Part shown: positions 5,772-14,852 of the stretch, in pieces
Position numbering within the stretch: the first letter of the stretch is position 1
How the letters are laid out: each line of letters opens with the position of its first letter
DNA from: CAZLRH01 sp964562015
GTDB taxonomy: Bacteria > Verrucomicrobiota > Verrucomicrobiia > Opitutales > JABDGR01
Assembly: GCA_964562015.1 (NCBI GenBank)
Contig: CAZLRH010000034.1
Span: 1-31,109 of the forward strand
DNA: 31,109 bases
Direction of reading: 5' to 3'
Notes under the pieces: model-generated
Seen by the model: the letters and a program-made list of their open reading frames with translations, nothing else
What the model was told of the DNA's origin: nothing
Database searches by the model: none
Program-made: the position numbers and the translations under genes

Positions 5772-6959
5772 TTACTCGCAGGATGCTCCGCCAAAACCAC
5801 GCCGACGGCCCTGCCGCCGCCGACGGTGCTGGTCGCGACCGTGCAGCAGCAGGATGTGCCGATCACGAGCGAGTGGATCGGCACGGTGCAGGGCATGGTG
5901 AATGCGAACATCACCGCGAAAGTTACGGGCTATTTGCTGTCGCAGGATTACAAGGAGGGCACGTTAGTCAAGCAGGGCGACGTTTTATTCAAGCTCGATC
6001 CGCGCCAGTATCAGGCCGTCTTGGACCAGGCGAAGGCGCAACTCGCCGAGGCCCAGGCCAATCTCGGCAAATCGGAACAGGATGTGAAGCGCTACACGCC
6101 GCTCGCCGCGGAGAGCGCGATCAGCCAGCAGGAGTTGGACGACGCCGTGCAGTCCAACTTGGGCAACAAGGCGACGGTCGAGGCTTCCAAGGCCGCCGTC
6201 GAGACCGCCCAGCTCAACCTCGATTTTTGCACGATGACTTCGCCGATCAATGGTCGCGCCGGCATTTCGCAGGCGCAGGTGGGCGACCTCGTCGGCCCGA
6301 GTTCGGGCGTGCTGACGACGGTTTCGACGGTGGACCCGGTGCGGGTGTTTTTCCCCGTGACCGAACAGGAATATATCCGTTTCTATCAGCGGCAGGACGC
6401 CGCCGGGAGTTCGGTGGACCAGCCCGACTCACGCCTAAAGCTGCAACTTTATCTCGCGGATGGCTCCTTGTACCCGGAGACGGGGAAATTCTATGTGGCC
6501 AACCGGCAGATTGACCAAAACACCGGCACTATCGTGGTAGTGGGGCTGTTTGCGAATCCCCAATACAACTTGCGTCCGGGCATGTATGCGCGCGTGAAGG
6601 CCGTGACCGGCATCGACCAGGGCGCGCTGCTGGTGCCGCAACGGGCGGTCGGGCAGGTGCAGGGTTCCTACCAAGTCGTCGTAGTGGGCGCGGACAACAA
6701 ACTGGAAATTCGTCCGGTGAGCGTCGGCGACAAGGTCGGCGAAAACTGGATTATCAAAACCGGCTTGAAGGCCGGCGAAACGGTGGCGGTCGAAGGCGGC
6801 GGAAAAGCCGCTCCCGGCAGCGTCGTCCAAACCCAGCCCTATGTCGCGACCAATGCCAGCACGTCAACCACCGTCGCCGCACCGCCGCCCGCGCCCACGT
6901 CGAACCCGACCACGTCCGCACCCGCCGCTTCCACCACGCCCGCGCCCGCCGCCAAATAA
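5772..6959 (+). CDS. RND efflux periplasmic adaptor (membrane fusion lipoprotein), 5' end lost in the gap
   Basis: Coding resumes right after the gap with LLAGC, a lipobox, so only the start of the signal peptide is missing. The mature protein is a periplasmic, inner-membrane-anchored adaptor of the AcrA/MexA family. Visible parts are the first half of the lipoyl domain (GYLLSQDYKEGTLVKQGDVLFKLD), the coiled-coil hairpin (QAKAQLAEAQANLGKSEQD to ETAQLNLDFCTM), the second lipoyl half (TSPINGRAGISQAQVGDLV), a beta-barrel and a membrane-proximal domain with LRPGMYARVKA and LLVPQRAV. The C-terminal 50 residues are a low-complexity Pro/Ala/Thr tail, which is unusual. The pump gene follows 57 nt later. 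Confidence 0.93.
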   Translation, partial: LLAGCSAKTTPTALPPPTVLVATVQQQDVPITSEWIGTVQGMVNANITAKVTGYLLSQDYKEGTLVKQGDVLFKLDPRQYQAVLDQAKAQLAEAQANLGKSEQDVKRYTPLAAESAISQQELDDAVQSNLGNKATVEASKAAVETAQLNLDFCTMTSPINGRAGISQAQVGDLVGPSSGVLTTVSTVDPVRVFFPVTEQEYIRFYQRQDAAGSSVDQPDSRLKLQLYLADGSLYPETGKFYVANRQIDQNTGTIVVVGLFANPQYNLRPGMYARVKAVTGIDQGALLVPQRAVGQVQGSYQVVVVGADNKLEIRPVSVGDKVGENWIIKTGLKAGETVAVEGGGKAAPGSVVQTQPYVATNASTSTTVAAPPPAPTSNPTTSAPAASTTPAPAAK

Positions 6960-7016
6960 TCCCACTACGCCGGCCTCGGCCTTCGCCTACTTTCGGAGCT
7001 TAACTTTAGCCGCGCC

Positions 7017-10000
7017 ATGGCCCGCTTTTTTGTCAACCGCCCGATCGTCGCGATTGTCATCGCGATTATCATGACGATTTTGGGACTGGTTTCGATGGCC
7101 GGCCTGCCCATTGCGCAGTACCCGAACATCGTGCCGCCGGAGGTGCAAATCCAGACGAGCTACACCGGGGCCGACGCCATCACGGTGCAGAATTCGGTCG
7201 CGGTGCCCGTCGAGCAGCAAGTCAGCGGCGTGGACAACATGACGTACATGTATTCCACCAACGCGGGCAACGGCCAGATGACGCTGAAAGTGGATTTTGC
7301 CTTGGGCACGGACGTAAACACAGACCAGGTGCTTACGTATTTGCGGGTCGGCCAGGCCCAGGCGCAATTGCCCGCGGAGGTGACCAATTACGGCGTGAAT
7401 GTGCAAAAATCGCTGTCGTCGCCGCTGCTGGTGTTGTCGCTGTACTCGCCGGACGGCTCGCGCGACGCGCTCTTTCTCGCGAACTACGCCACCATCAATT
7501 TGAACGACGCCCTCACGCGCACTCCCGGCATCGCGAGCGTGACGGTTTTCGGCGCCGGGCAATACGCCATGCGCATCTGGGTGAAGCCCGATCAGTTGGC
7601 AAGCCTCGGCATCACGGTGCCGGAAATCATCAGCGCGATTCAAACGCAGAACACCGTCAATCCCGCCGGGCAGCTCGGCGGCGAGCCCGTGCCGGCTGGC
7701 CAGCAATTCACTTATTCTGTGCGCGCGCAGGGGCGGCTGACTTCTGTCGAGGATTTTGAAAAAATCGTGCTCAAGGCGAATGCGGACGGCTCGCTGGTGC
7801 GCGTGGGCGACGTGGCGCGCGTGGAACTCGGCGGGCAGACGTACAACCTCGTGGGCCGCTATCAAGGCAAGCCCGCGGCGGTCCTGCTAGTGTATCAACT
7901 GCCGGGCTCAAATGCGCTGGCGGCGGCTGGCGGAGTCAAGGCGATCATGGAAAAAATGAAGGCCGCATTCCCCACCGGCGTGGATTACAAGGTCTCGCTG
8001 GACACCACGCTCGCGGTGACGGAGGGCATGCAGGAAATTGAAAAAACTTTTGTCGAGGCGGTGGTGCTGGTGATTTTGGTGGTGTTCGTGTTTTTACAGG
8101 GCTTTCGCGCCACGCTGATTCCGCTGCTCGCCGTGCCGGTTTCACTCATCGCCACCTTTGCGGTGTTTCCGCTGCTGGGCTTTTCCATCAACACTGTTTC
8201 GCTTTTTGGTCTGGTGCTCGCCATCGGCTTGGTGGTGGACGATGCGATTGTCGTCGTCGAGGCGGTCGAGCATTATATTGAAAAAGGCCTGGCGCCGAAG
8301 GAGGCGACGCTGAAGGCGATGAGCGAGGTGTCCGGCCCGGTCATCGCGGTGGCGATGATTTTGTCCGCGGTGTTTTTGCCGACGATTTTCATCCCCGGCA
8401 TGACGGGCCTGATGTACCAGCAATTTGCGGTGACAATCGCGGTGTCCGTTTTATTCTCCGCATTCAACGCGCTCACGCTCAGCCCGGCGCTGGCCTCGCT
8501 GCTGTTGCGCCCGCGGCGGGAAATGCGCGGCCCCTTGGGCTGGTTTTTTCGTGGCTTCAACCGCGTGTTTGGGCGCGCGCAAAACGGTTACGTCGCGGTG
8601 TGCGGCGGGCTCATTCGCAAGGGCCTCCTCGCCGGTATTATTTTCGCCGTACTTTGCTACGGCGCGGTTTGGTTTGGCGGGAAGCTGCCGGGCGGATTCA
8701 TCCCCAATGAGGACCAGGGTTACTTTTTTGTGAATCTGCAATTGCCGAACGCCGCATCCCTCCAGCGGACAGCGGCGGCGTGCGCGGCCGTGGAGAATAT
8801 CCTGCGGCAGCAGCCAGGGGTGCAGTCCGTCACCACGGTGGGCGGATTCAGTTTGTTGAGCGGCGTGCAAAATACGTACAGTGGATTTTTCTTCGTGGGC
8901 ATGACCCCGTGGAGCGAGCGCAATAAGCCCGACGAGCGGCTGAGCGCGGAAACGTTTCAGCGCTTGAATATTGATCTGCGCCAGGTGGTCGAGGGCACGG
9001 CCCTGGCGTTTCCCCCGCCGGCGATCCCCGGCGTGGGCAGTTCCGGCGGGGTGTCATTCGTGCTCGAGGACCGGGGCGGCGTCGGGCTCGACGAACTCGC
9101 GAAAAACACGCAGGCCTTTTTGGCGGCGGCGAACCAGCGCCCGGAATTTTCCAGCGTGAGCACCACCGCGCTCCTCAATGTGCCGCAACTTTACCTCGAC
9201 GTGGATCGCGACAAGGCGCTGAAGCAGGGCGTGTCGCTCTCCGATGTTTATTCGACGGTGCAGGCGTTCATGGGCGGTTACTTCGTGAATTATTTTAACC
9301 AGTTTGGCCGGCAGTGGCAGGTGTACGTGCAGGCCGAGGGGCAGTTTCGCGACAAGATTGAGAAAATGGATTTGTTCTACGTCTTGAACAGCAAGGGCGA
9401 GCATGTGCCGCTCTCGGCGGTGACGAAGGTGGTGGACACCACGGGCCCGGAATTCACGATGCGTTACAATCTCTACAGCTCGACCGCCATCAACGCCATG
9501 ACCAACGCCGCCTATAGCAGCGACCAGGGCATGCGCGCGCTGGAGGAGGTTTTCGCGCAGACGATGCCGGCGGGCATGGGTTACGATTACATGGGCATGT
9601 CGTACCAGGACCAGCTTTCCCAAAAGAGCATTCCGGTGTCGGTGATTTTCATGCTATCGCTGCTGTTCGTTTTTTTGATACTCGCCGGGTTGTACGAAAG
9701 CTGGTCGCTGCCCTTCAGCGTGCTGGCGAGCACTCCGGTCGCGGTGTGCGGCGCGCTGGCGGGGCTGTGGGTGCGCCACCTCAACATGACCTTTTTTGCC
9801 AACAACCTCTACGCACAAATCGGCCTCATCACGCTCATCGGTCTCGCCGCGAAAAACGCCATTCTCATCGTCGAGTACGCGAAGCTCGAGTACGAGCGCG
9901 GGCGCACGCTTTTCGACGCGACCATCGAGGGCTCGAAACTCCGCCTGCGGCCCATTTTGATGACTTCATTCGCCTTCATCCTGGGCTGTCTGCCGCTGGC

Positions 10001-10202
10001 GGTGGCGACGGGCTCGGGCGCGGTCTCGCGCGAAATTCTCGGCACCACGGTCATCGCGGGCATGCTGGGTTCCACGCTCATCGCCATCTTTTTCATTCCT
10101 GCGGGTTTTTATTACATCGAAAAGTTCAGCGGCGCCAAACCCGGCCATGCGGGTGGCGAAACCGCGGCCTCTGCTTCGCCACCGCCGGAAAAGCACGGTT
10201 AG
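7017..10202 (+). CDS. RND multidrug efflux pump, HAE1 family (AcrB/MexB-like)
   Basis: This 1061-residue inner-membrane proton antiporter begins with the family start MARFFVNRPIVAIVIAI and the PNIVPPEVQIQTSYTGADA motif. It has two repeats of six transmembrane helices and two large periplasmic loops. The proton-relay residues are present: D408 and D409 in GLVVDDAIVVVEAVE on TM4, and K946 in AAKNAILIVEYAK on TM10, matching D407/D408/K940 of AcrB. Length and domain order are those of the hydrophobe/amphiphile efflux subgroup, so drugs, bile-like compounds or solvents are likely substrates; the exact ones cannot be read from sequence. It forms a tripartite complex with the flanking genes. No local TetR/MarR regulator gene is visible, though one could be upstream or in the gap. 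Confidence 0.96.
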   Translation: MARFFVNRPIVAIVIAIIMTILGLVSMAGLPIAQYPNIVPPEVQIQTSYTGADAITVQNSVAVPVEQQVSGVDNMTYMYSTNAGNGQMTLKVDFALGTDVNTDQVLTYLRVGQAQAQLPAEVTNYGVNVQKSLSSPLLVLSLYSPDGSRDALFLANYATINLNDALTRTPGIASVTVFGAGQYAMRIWVKPDQLASLGITVPEIISAIQTQNTVNPAGQLGGEPVPAGQQFTYSVRAQGRLTSVEDFEKIVLKANADGSLVRVGDVARVELGGQTYNLVGRYQGKPAAVLLVYQLPGSNALAAAGGVKAIMEKMKAAFPTGVDYKVSLDTTLAVTEGMQEIEKTFVEAVVLVILVVFVFLQGFRATLIPLLAVPVSLIATFAVFPLLGFSINTVSLFGLVLAIGLVVDDAIVVVEAVEHYIEKGLAPKEATLKAMSEVSGPVIAVAMILSAVFLPTIFIPGMTGLMYQQFAVTIAVSVLFSAFNALTLSPALASLLLRPRREMRGPLGWFFRGFNRVFGRAQNGYVAVCGGLIRKGLLAGIIFAVLCYGAVWFGGKLPGGFIPNEDQGYFFVNLQLPNAASLQRTAAACAAVENILRQQPGVQSVTTVGGFSLLSGVQNTYSGFFFVGMTPWSERNKPDERLSAETFQRLNIDLRQVVEGTALAFPPPAIPGVGSSGGVSFVLEDRGGVGLDELAKNTQAFLAAANQRPEFSSVSTTALLNVPQLYLDVDRDKALKQGVSLSDVYSTVQAFMGGYFVNYFNQFGRQWQVYVQAEGQFRDKIEKMDLFYVLNSKGEHVPLSAVTKVVDTTGPEFTMRYNLYSSTAINAMTNAAYSSDQGMRALEEVFAQTMPAGMGYDYMGMSYQDQLSQKSIPVSVIFMLSLLFVFLILAGLYESWSLPFSVLASTPVAVCGALAGLWVRHLNMTFFANNLYAQIGLITLIGLAAKNAILIVEYAKLEYERGRTLFDATIEGSKLRLRPILMTSFAFILGCLPLAVATGSGAVSREILGTTVIAGMLGSTLIAIFFIPAGFYYIEKFSGAKPGHAGGETAASASPPPEKHG

Positions 10203-10219
10203 CCAGAATTTCCTTTCCC

Positions 10220-11725
10220 ATGTCCTCGCGCCCCCAAGCCAATCGCACCGCCGCCGTTTCCCTGGCGGCGCTCGTGGTATTGGCGGGTTGCACGATGGGC
10301 CCGGATTACCAGCGGCCCAAGGTGGATGCGCCCGCGGAGTTTCGCGACGCGCCTCCGGCTGCTCCCGCGACGACATCAGTTACGGGAAACACCACCGCGA
10401 TTTCGCCAGCGGCGTCATCGGTGGCGGATTTGCCTTGGTGGCAGGTGTACGACGATCCCGTGCTGCAAGCACTCATCACTGAGGCGCTGGAGCACAATTA
10501 CGATGTACGCATCGCGGTGCAAAATGTGCTCGAGTCGCGCGAACTCGAGCGCATTCAGGAAGCCAACCTGATGCCGCAAATCACCTACAGTGGTGCGGCC
10601 ACGCGCGGGCGCAACCAGTTGCTTGGCAATCTCGCCCCGCAAGGCGGCGCTTACAGCGACGGCGCGCTCGCGCAGGTCGGCGTGTCGTGGGAAATCGATT
10701 TGTGGGGCCGGTTGCGCCGGGCGGACGAGGCGGCGCGGGCGAAATACCTCGCCACGCTAGAGGCCCAGCGGGGCGTGTGGCTCTCGCTCGTGAGCGATGT
10801 CGCGACCACGTATTTCCAACTGCTTTCGCTGGACGCGCAATTGCAGGTGGCGAAGGACGCCACCAAAACCTACACCGACACGCTCAAAATTTTCCAGGAC
10901 CGGCTCGAGGGCGGGGTGGCGTCGCTGCTCGATGTTTCCAGCGCCGCGGGGGCACTTGGCGCGGCCGCCGCGCAGATTCCGGAACTGGAAAGTGAAATCC
11001 GGCAGACGGAAAACCAGTTGTGCGTTTTGCTCGGACGCAATCCGGGCCCGATTGCGCGCGGCCAGCCGTTAAGCGCGCAGACGCTGCCGCCGCAAATTCC
11101 CGCGGGTCTGCCCAGCCAGTTGCTCGAGCGCCGGCCCGACATCCGGGAGGCGGAACAGAATCTTGTGGCCGCAAACGCGCAAATCGGCGTCGCCAAGGCG
11201 GACTTTTTTCCGCGCCTGAGCCTCACCGGCGCGCTCGGGAAGGTGAGCAGCAGTTTTACGGACTTCACGGCGGGCGGTTCAAATGCGTGGGCGGTGGCGG
11301 CGAATCTCGCCGGGCCGATTTTCGAGGGCGGCAAGCTCACGGCCCAGTATAAGCAGACTCTGGCCGAGTGGGAGGCGGCGAAGTTGCAGTATCAGTCCAC
11401 GATTCTCGGCGCGTTTCAAGAAGTCTCCAACGCGCTCATCAGTGGGGAGAAGCTCGGCGCGGTGCGGGAGCAGCAGGAATACTCGGTGAAATCCTACGCC
11501 CAGGCCGTGGATGTGTCGATGAAGCGCTACCTCGCCGGCAAGGCCAGCTATTACGACGTGCTTGACGCGCAGACGAAACTTTTCCCCAACGAGGCAAACC
11601 TCGTCAACACGCGGCTGAATCAATTGCTGGTGCTGGTCCAACTTTACAAGGCGCTCGGCGGCGGCTGGTCGCTCAAGGACGAGGATTATGCGCATGAAAC
11701 GGAACCCACTGCACCCTCGCAGTGA
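10220..11725 (+). CDS. Outer-membrane efflux channel lipoprotein, NodT/OprM family
   Basis: This 501-residue protein has a lipoprotein signal peptide with LVVLAGC (lipidated Cys24) followed by TMGPDYQRPKVDAP, the family N-terminus. WWQVYDDPVLQALITEAL begins the TolC-like fold, with two alpha-helical barrel repeats. Conserved spots are VSWEIDLWGRLRRADEAARA, LLERRPDIREAEQNLVAANA and FPRLSLTGALG. It forms a trimeric channel through the outer membrane for the RND pump. The start ATG at 10220 is 17 nt after the pump gene. The C-terminal part (LFPNEANLVNTRLNQLLVLVQLYKALGGGW) is complete. It converges on the cytochrome c gene with about 48 nt between, where no clear terminator was seen. Confidence 0.95.
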   Translation: MSSRPQANRTAAVSLAALVVLAGCTMGPDYQRPKVDAPAEFRDAPPAAPATTSVTGNTTAISPAASSVADLPWWQVYDDPVLQALITEALEHNYDVRIAVQNVLESRELERIQEANLMPQITYSGAATRGRNQLLGNLAPQGGAYSDGALAQVGVSWEIDLWGRLRRADEAARAKYLATLEAQRGVWLSLVSDVATTYFQLLSLDAQLQVAKDATKTYTDTLKIFQDRLEGGVASLLDVSSAAGALGAAAAQIPELESEIRQTENQLCVLLGRNPGPIARGQPLSAQTLPPQIPAGLPSQLLERRPDIREAEQNLVAANAQIGVAKADFFPRLSLTGALGKVSSSFTDFTAGGSNAWAVAANLAGPIFEGGKLTAQYKQTLAEWEAAKLQYQSTILGAFQEVSNALISGEKLGAVREQQEYSVKSYAQAVDVSMKRYLAGKASYYDVLDAQTKLFPNEANLVNTRLNQLLVLVQLYKALGGGWSLKDEDYAHETEPTAPSQ

Positions 11726-11773
11726 ATTGGGACGCGGTAGGAGCGCCAACTATCAGCTAAGGGGCCGCATCGC

Positions 11774-12325
11774 TCAGGGCTTCGACTCATCCGGCCACAC
11801 GCCGCCCTGCGTGATCCACAATTTCATCATGGCGATGTCGTTGGCGGTGGGCTGGGGCTGGTCGGGCGGCGGCATATGGCCGTCCGGGGCGGTCATCGCA
11901 ATGTAGATTTCGCTGCGGTTAGGCGCACCGGGGGTGATGAACCCGCCATGGCTGGCGACGTTGGCCTTGCTGTCGAAGCGAATCCGGTTGGTTTGCCGTT
12001 CGGGCCCGTGGCACTTGTAGCAATACGTGGCGAAAATCGGTTTGATGGTTTGGTTAAAGTCCACGAGGGCCGCCGGGGCGGCGGGTGCTGTCGCGGTCGA
12101 CGCAGCGATCGGCGCTGCGCTTTTTGCCGGCGCCGCCACAGTGGGCGCGGGCACGGGTGCCGGAGTGGCGACAACCGCCGCAGCCGTGGCGGGCTTGGGA
12201 GCGGCCGCGGTCGTTGCGGCCGCTTGGGCGGCTGAGGCGTTAGGCGCAACGGAATTGTGGTCGGTGGCGCAGCCGGCGAGCGCCAGCGCGAGGCCGCTTA
12301 AAATTAAGAATCTGGAAACGGACAT
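11774..12325 (-). CDS. Lipoprotein with Ala/Pro linker and single cytochrome c-like domain
   Basis: The 183-residue product starts MSVSRFLILSGLALALAGC, a lipoprotein signal with lipidated Cys19. Residues about 24-88 are an Ala/Pro/Thr-rich linker. Residues 88-183 carry a cytochrome c-type haem site CYKCH (C102, C105, H106) in the context FNQTIKPIFATYCYKCHG, with M151 in GHMPPP as a possible axial ligand. This is the Planctomycete/Verrucomicrobia-type cytochrome c domain. It is probably a membrane-tethered periplasmic electron carrier or haem-binding sensor. The frame is open upstream to 12568, but the ATG at 12325 is chosen because it gives a proper signal peptide. No redox partner is adjacent. 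Confidence 0.82.
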   Translation of the reverse strand: MSVSRFLILSGLALALAGCATDHNSVAPNASAAQAAATTAAAPKPATAAAVVATPAPVPAPTVAAPAKSAAPIAASTATAPAAPAALVDFNQTIKPIFATYCYKCHGPERQTNRIRFDSKANVASHGGFITPGAPNRSEIYIAMTAPDGHMPPPDQPQPTANDIAMMKLWITQGGVWPDESKP

Positions 12326-12361
12326 GGGGGTAATTTTCACGAGCGGGAGTAAGAAATATGA

Positions 12362-12390
12362 TTGATGAAGTTCGTCTGCCGCGTTGTCAA
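12362..12390 (-). promoter_or_regulatory. Possible promoter of the cytochrome c lipoprotein gene
   Basis: Read on the reverse strand, a perfect TTGACA (12390-12385) is followed after 17 nt by a poor -10, CATCAA (12367-12362), about 37 nt before the start codon. It lies in the 199-nt divergent region shared with the first receptor gene. No convincing forward promoter was found there. Confidence 0.35.
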
Positions 12391-12524
12391 ATAGTGTTGT
12401 GGATGTTTCCGCCCGCTGTCTCGTCTGCTCGCCTCGTGGGCGGGCATAGCCTAGCCTTGCTAAAAACCGGGGTTGGGGCAACATGGCGGCTGGCCCTCGC
12501 CACGGCGCGGGCCGCCTTCGGCTT

Positions 12525-14834
12525 ATGAAGTTTCGCCTCCGCCACAAAGTCACCGGCCTCGCCGTCATTTCGGCCCTTCTGCCGGTGTTGGCGTTGCTGC
12601 TGTTGTTCGGCTTTCAAGAACGGCGCATCAACAGCATCGTGTTGACGCAATTCGAGATTGGGGCGGACAAGAGCCTGCAAAATACGCTGCGGCAAATGCA
12701 GGGCTTGCTGGTGACGGCGGACAAGCTGATTCAGTCCAAGGTCAACGCCAGCTTGAATGTAGCGCGGGCGATTTTCACCGCCGCCGGGCCGATGAGTTTT
12801 GGGCCAGACACCACCGAGTGGTCGGCGGTCAACCAACTCACGCAAATCGCGCAAAACGTCACCCTTCCGCGCTTCCAGGTCGGCGGAAAATGGCTGGGGC
12901 AGAATCGCGACCTCGCCGTGTCCACGCCCATTGTCGATGAGGAAAAACTGCAGATGGGCGGCACCTGCACCCTTTTTCAGCGCATGAACGAGGCGGGCGA
13001 CATGCTGCGCGTGGCCACCAACGTTCAAACCGCGACCGGCAAGCGCGCCATCGGCACGTTCATTCCCTCGACCAGCCCTGTCGTGCAAACCATTTTAAGG
13101 GGCAACACCTTTCGCGGCCCGGCCTATGTAGTCAATGCCTGGTACCTGACCGCTTACGAGCCGTTGACCGATGCGGCGGGCCGGGTCGTCGGCATGTTGT
13201 ACGTGGGGGTGAAGGAGGAGGACGACAACTCGCTGCGCGACACCTTGGGCAAGGGTCAGGTCGGTCCCAACAGCTACGCTTGGGTAACCTACGGAAAAAA
13301 TCCGCAGAAGCTACCGCCCTTTCTCCTTTACGGCGGCGGCCCGAAGCTCCCCGACAAAATCGACGAAATCAAAGACGCCGCAGGCAATCCCGTGTTTGCG
13401 CCCATGGTGGAGGCCGCCCTCGGCGCCAAGCCCGACGAGGTTTTGATTCAGTCCGACACCTGGCGCGATTTCAAGGACCCGAATGATCCCGCATTCTATT
13501 CGAAACGCGTGGCCTACCTTTATTACCCCGCGTGGGACTGGGTGATAGGGCTCACTGCGTATGACGCGGACATCATGGAAGTGCGCGACCCGGTGCGCGC
13601 GGCCTTTAGCCGGATGCGGCTGGGGGCGAGCCTCGGCGCCCTCGTGTTTTTAATCGTGGTCGGTGTTTTGGCCACTTACCTCGGCGGGCGCCTGGCCGGC
13701 CCCATCACCTTTTTGACCAACGTCGCCCGGCACGTCGCGGAGGGCGACCTGGCGCAGGCAACATTTATGATTGGCGAGGCGCGGCAAGGCCGCATTTGCA
13801 CCATGGTGGCCCGCAGCACGGATGAAACCGGCCAGCTTTACCAGGCGATTTCGACGATGATCGAAAATCTCCAATCCCTGCTCGGCCGGGTGCAGTTATC
13901 GGCGCGGCGGTTGCGCGACAGCGCGGGCAAGCTCTCCGGCGCCGCGCGCGAGCAGGAAGGCATGGTGCAGGATTTCGGGGCCTCGACAAACCAGATTGCC
14001 GCCGCCGTGCGGGAGATTTCCGCCACGGCCCAGGAATTGGCGAACACCATGAACAGCGTGTCCGACCTCGCCACGCAGACGGGTGCCGCCGCCAATGCCG
14101 GTCGCAGCCAGATCGAGGCCATCCACGCCACCGGCGTCGAATTATCCCGGGCCACGGCGAGCATCTCGACGCGTCTGACCGCCATCGCCGACAAGGCCCG
14201 CAACATCAATTCCGTCATCACCACCATCACGAAAGTCGCGGACCAGACGAACCTGCTCTCGCTCAACGCCGCCATCGAGGCGGAAAAGGCGGGCGATTTC
14301 GGCCTCGGTTTCTCCGTGGTCGCCCGCGAAATCCGCCGCCTGGCCGACCAGACCGCCGAGGCCACCCTGGACATCGAGCGCATGGTGCGCGAGGCGCAGT
14401 CGGCGGTCTCCGCCGGAGTGATGGAAATGGATAAATTCTCCGAGGCCGTGCGCGGCGGCGCGGCGCGCGGGGCGGAGGTCACGCAGCACCTCGCGAGCAT
14501 CATCCAGCAGGTGGAGGATTTGACCCCCCGCGTGGCCGCGGTGAAGGAGGGCATGCAGTCGCAATCGCAGGGCGCGCGGCAAATCAGCGAGGCGGTTTCC
14601 TCGCTCAACCAGTCCGCCCATCGCACGAGCGAATCGCTCGAGGGCTACAAGGACACGACCAACACGCTGCGGGAAGCCGTGGCCAGCCTCGAAGAAGGGG
14701 TGGCGCGTTTTCGCCTGGGCGAGGAGACCGCGGCCCCGCCGGAAGCGTCGTCGCCCGCCACCCCGCCGCCGCCGAAATCGGCGCCAGGTTTGCCCGGCTC
14801 CACGTCCACCTTCCCGCCGCGGCCCAACGCCTGA
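12525..14834 (+). CDS. Methyl-accepting chemotaxis receptor with periplasmic Cache domain (WspA-like signalling tail)
   Basis: This 769-residue protein starts at ATG 12525 (MKFRLRHKVTGLAVISALLP); an upstream in-frame ATG at 12483 gives an unlikely extension. TM1 is at about 8-30. A large periplasmic sensor of about 330 residues follows, looking like a fused Cache_3/Cache_2 domain (LAVSTPIVDEE, MGGTCTLFQRMNEAGDMLRV, WYLTAYEPLTDAAGRVVGM, YYPAWDWVIGLTAY). TM2 is at about 367-388, then HAMP and a long coiled coil. The tip is KVADQTNLLSLNAAIEAEKA, followed by VVAREIRRLADQT and AVSAGVMEMDKFSE, close to Pseudomonas WspA. The C-terminus is a Pro/Ser-rich tail without a clear CheR-tethering pentapeptide. 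It is the first gene of the chemosensory cluster, 18 nt before the second receptor. Confidence 0.93.
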   Translation: MKFRLRHKVTGLAVISALLPVLALLLLFGFQERRINSIVLTQFEIGADKSLQNTLRQMQGLLVTADKLIQSKVNASLNVARAIFTAAGPMSFGPDTTEWSAVNQLTQIAQNVTLPRFQVGGKWLGQNRDLAVSTPIVDEEKLQMGGTCTLFQRMNEAGDMLRVATNVQTATGKRAIGTFIPSTSPVVQTILRGNTFRGPAYVVNAWYLTAYEPLTDAAGRVVGMLYVGVKEEDDNSLRDTLGKGQVGPNSYAWVTYGKNPQKLPPFLLYGGGPKLPDKIDEIKDAAGNPVFAPMVEAALGAKPDEVLIQSDTWRDFKDPNDPAFYSKRVAYLYYPAWDWVIGLTAYDADIMEVRDPVRAAFSRMRLGASLGALVFLIVVGVLATYLGGRLAGPITFLTNVARHVAEGDLAQATFMIGEARQGRICTMVARSTDETGQLYQAISTMIENLQSLLGRVQLSARRLRDSAGKLSGAAREQEGMVQDFGASTNQIAAAVREISATAQELANTMNSVSDLATQTGAAANAGRSQIEAIHATGVELSRATASISTRLTAIADKARNINSVITTITKVADQTNLLSLNAAIEAEKAGDFGLGFSVVAREIRRLADQTAEATLDIERMVREAQSAVSAGVMEMDKFSEAVRGGAARGAEVTQHLASIIQQVEDLTPRVAAVKEGMQSQSQGARQISEAVSSLNQSAHRTSESLEGYKDTTNTLREAVASLEEGVARFRLGEETAAPPEASSPATPPPPKSAPGLPGSTSTFPPRPNA

Positions 14835-14852
14835 TTTCTATTTTTGTCTGCC

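Noticed and set aside
5564..6514. Open frames running through the 100-N gap
   Set aside because: N positions cannot be read as coding; the true adaptor frame is identified by its lipobox after the gap.
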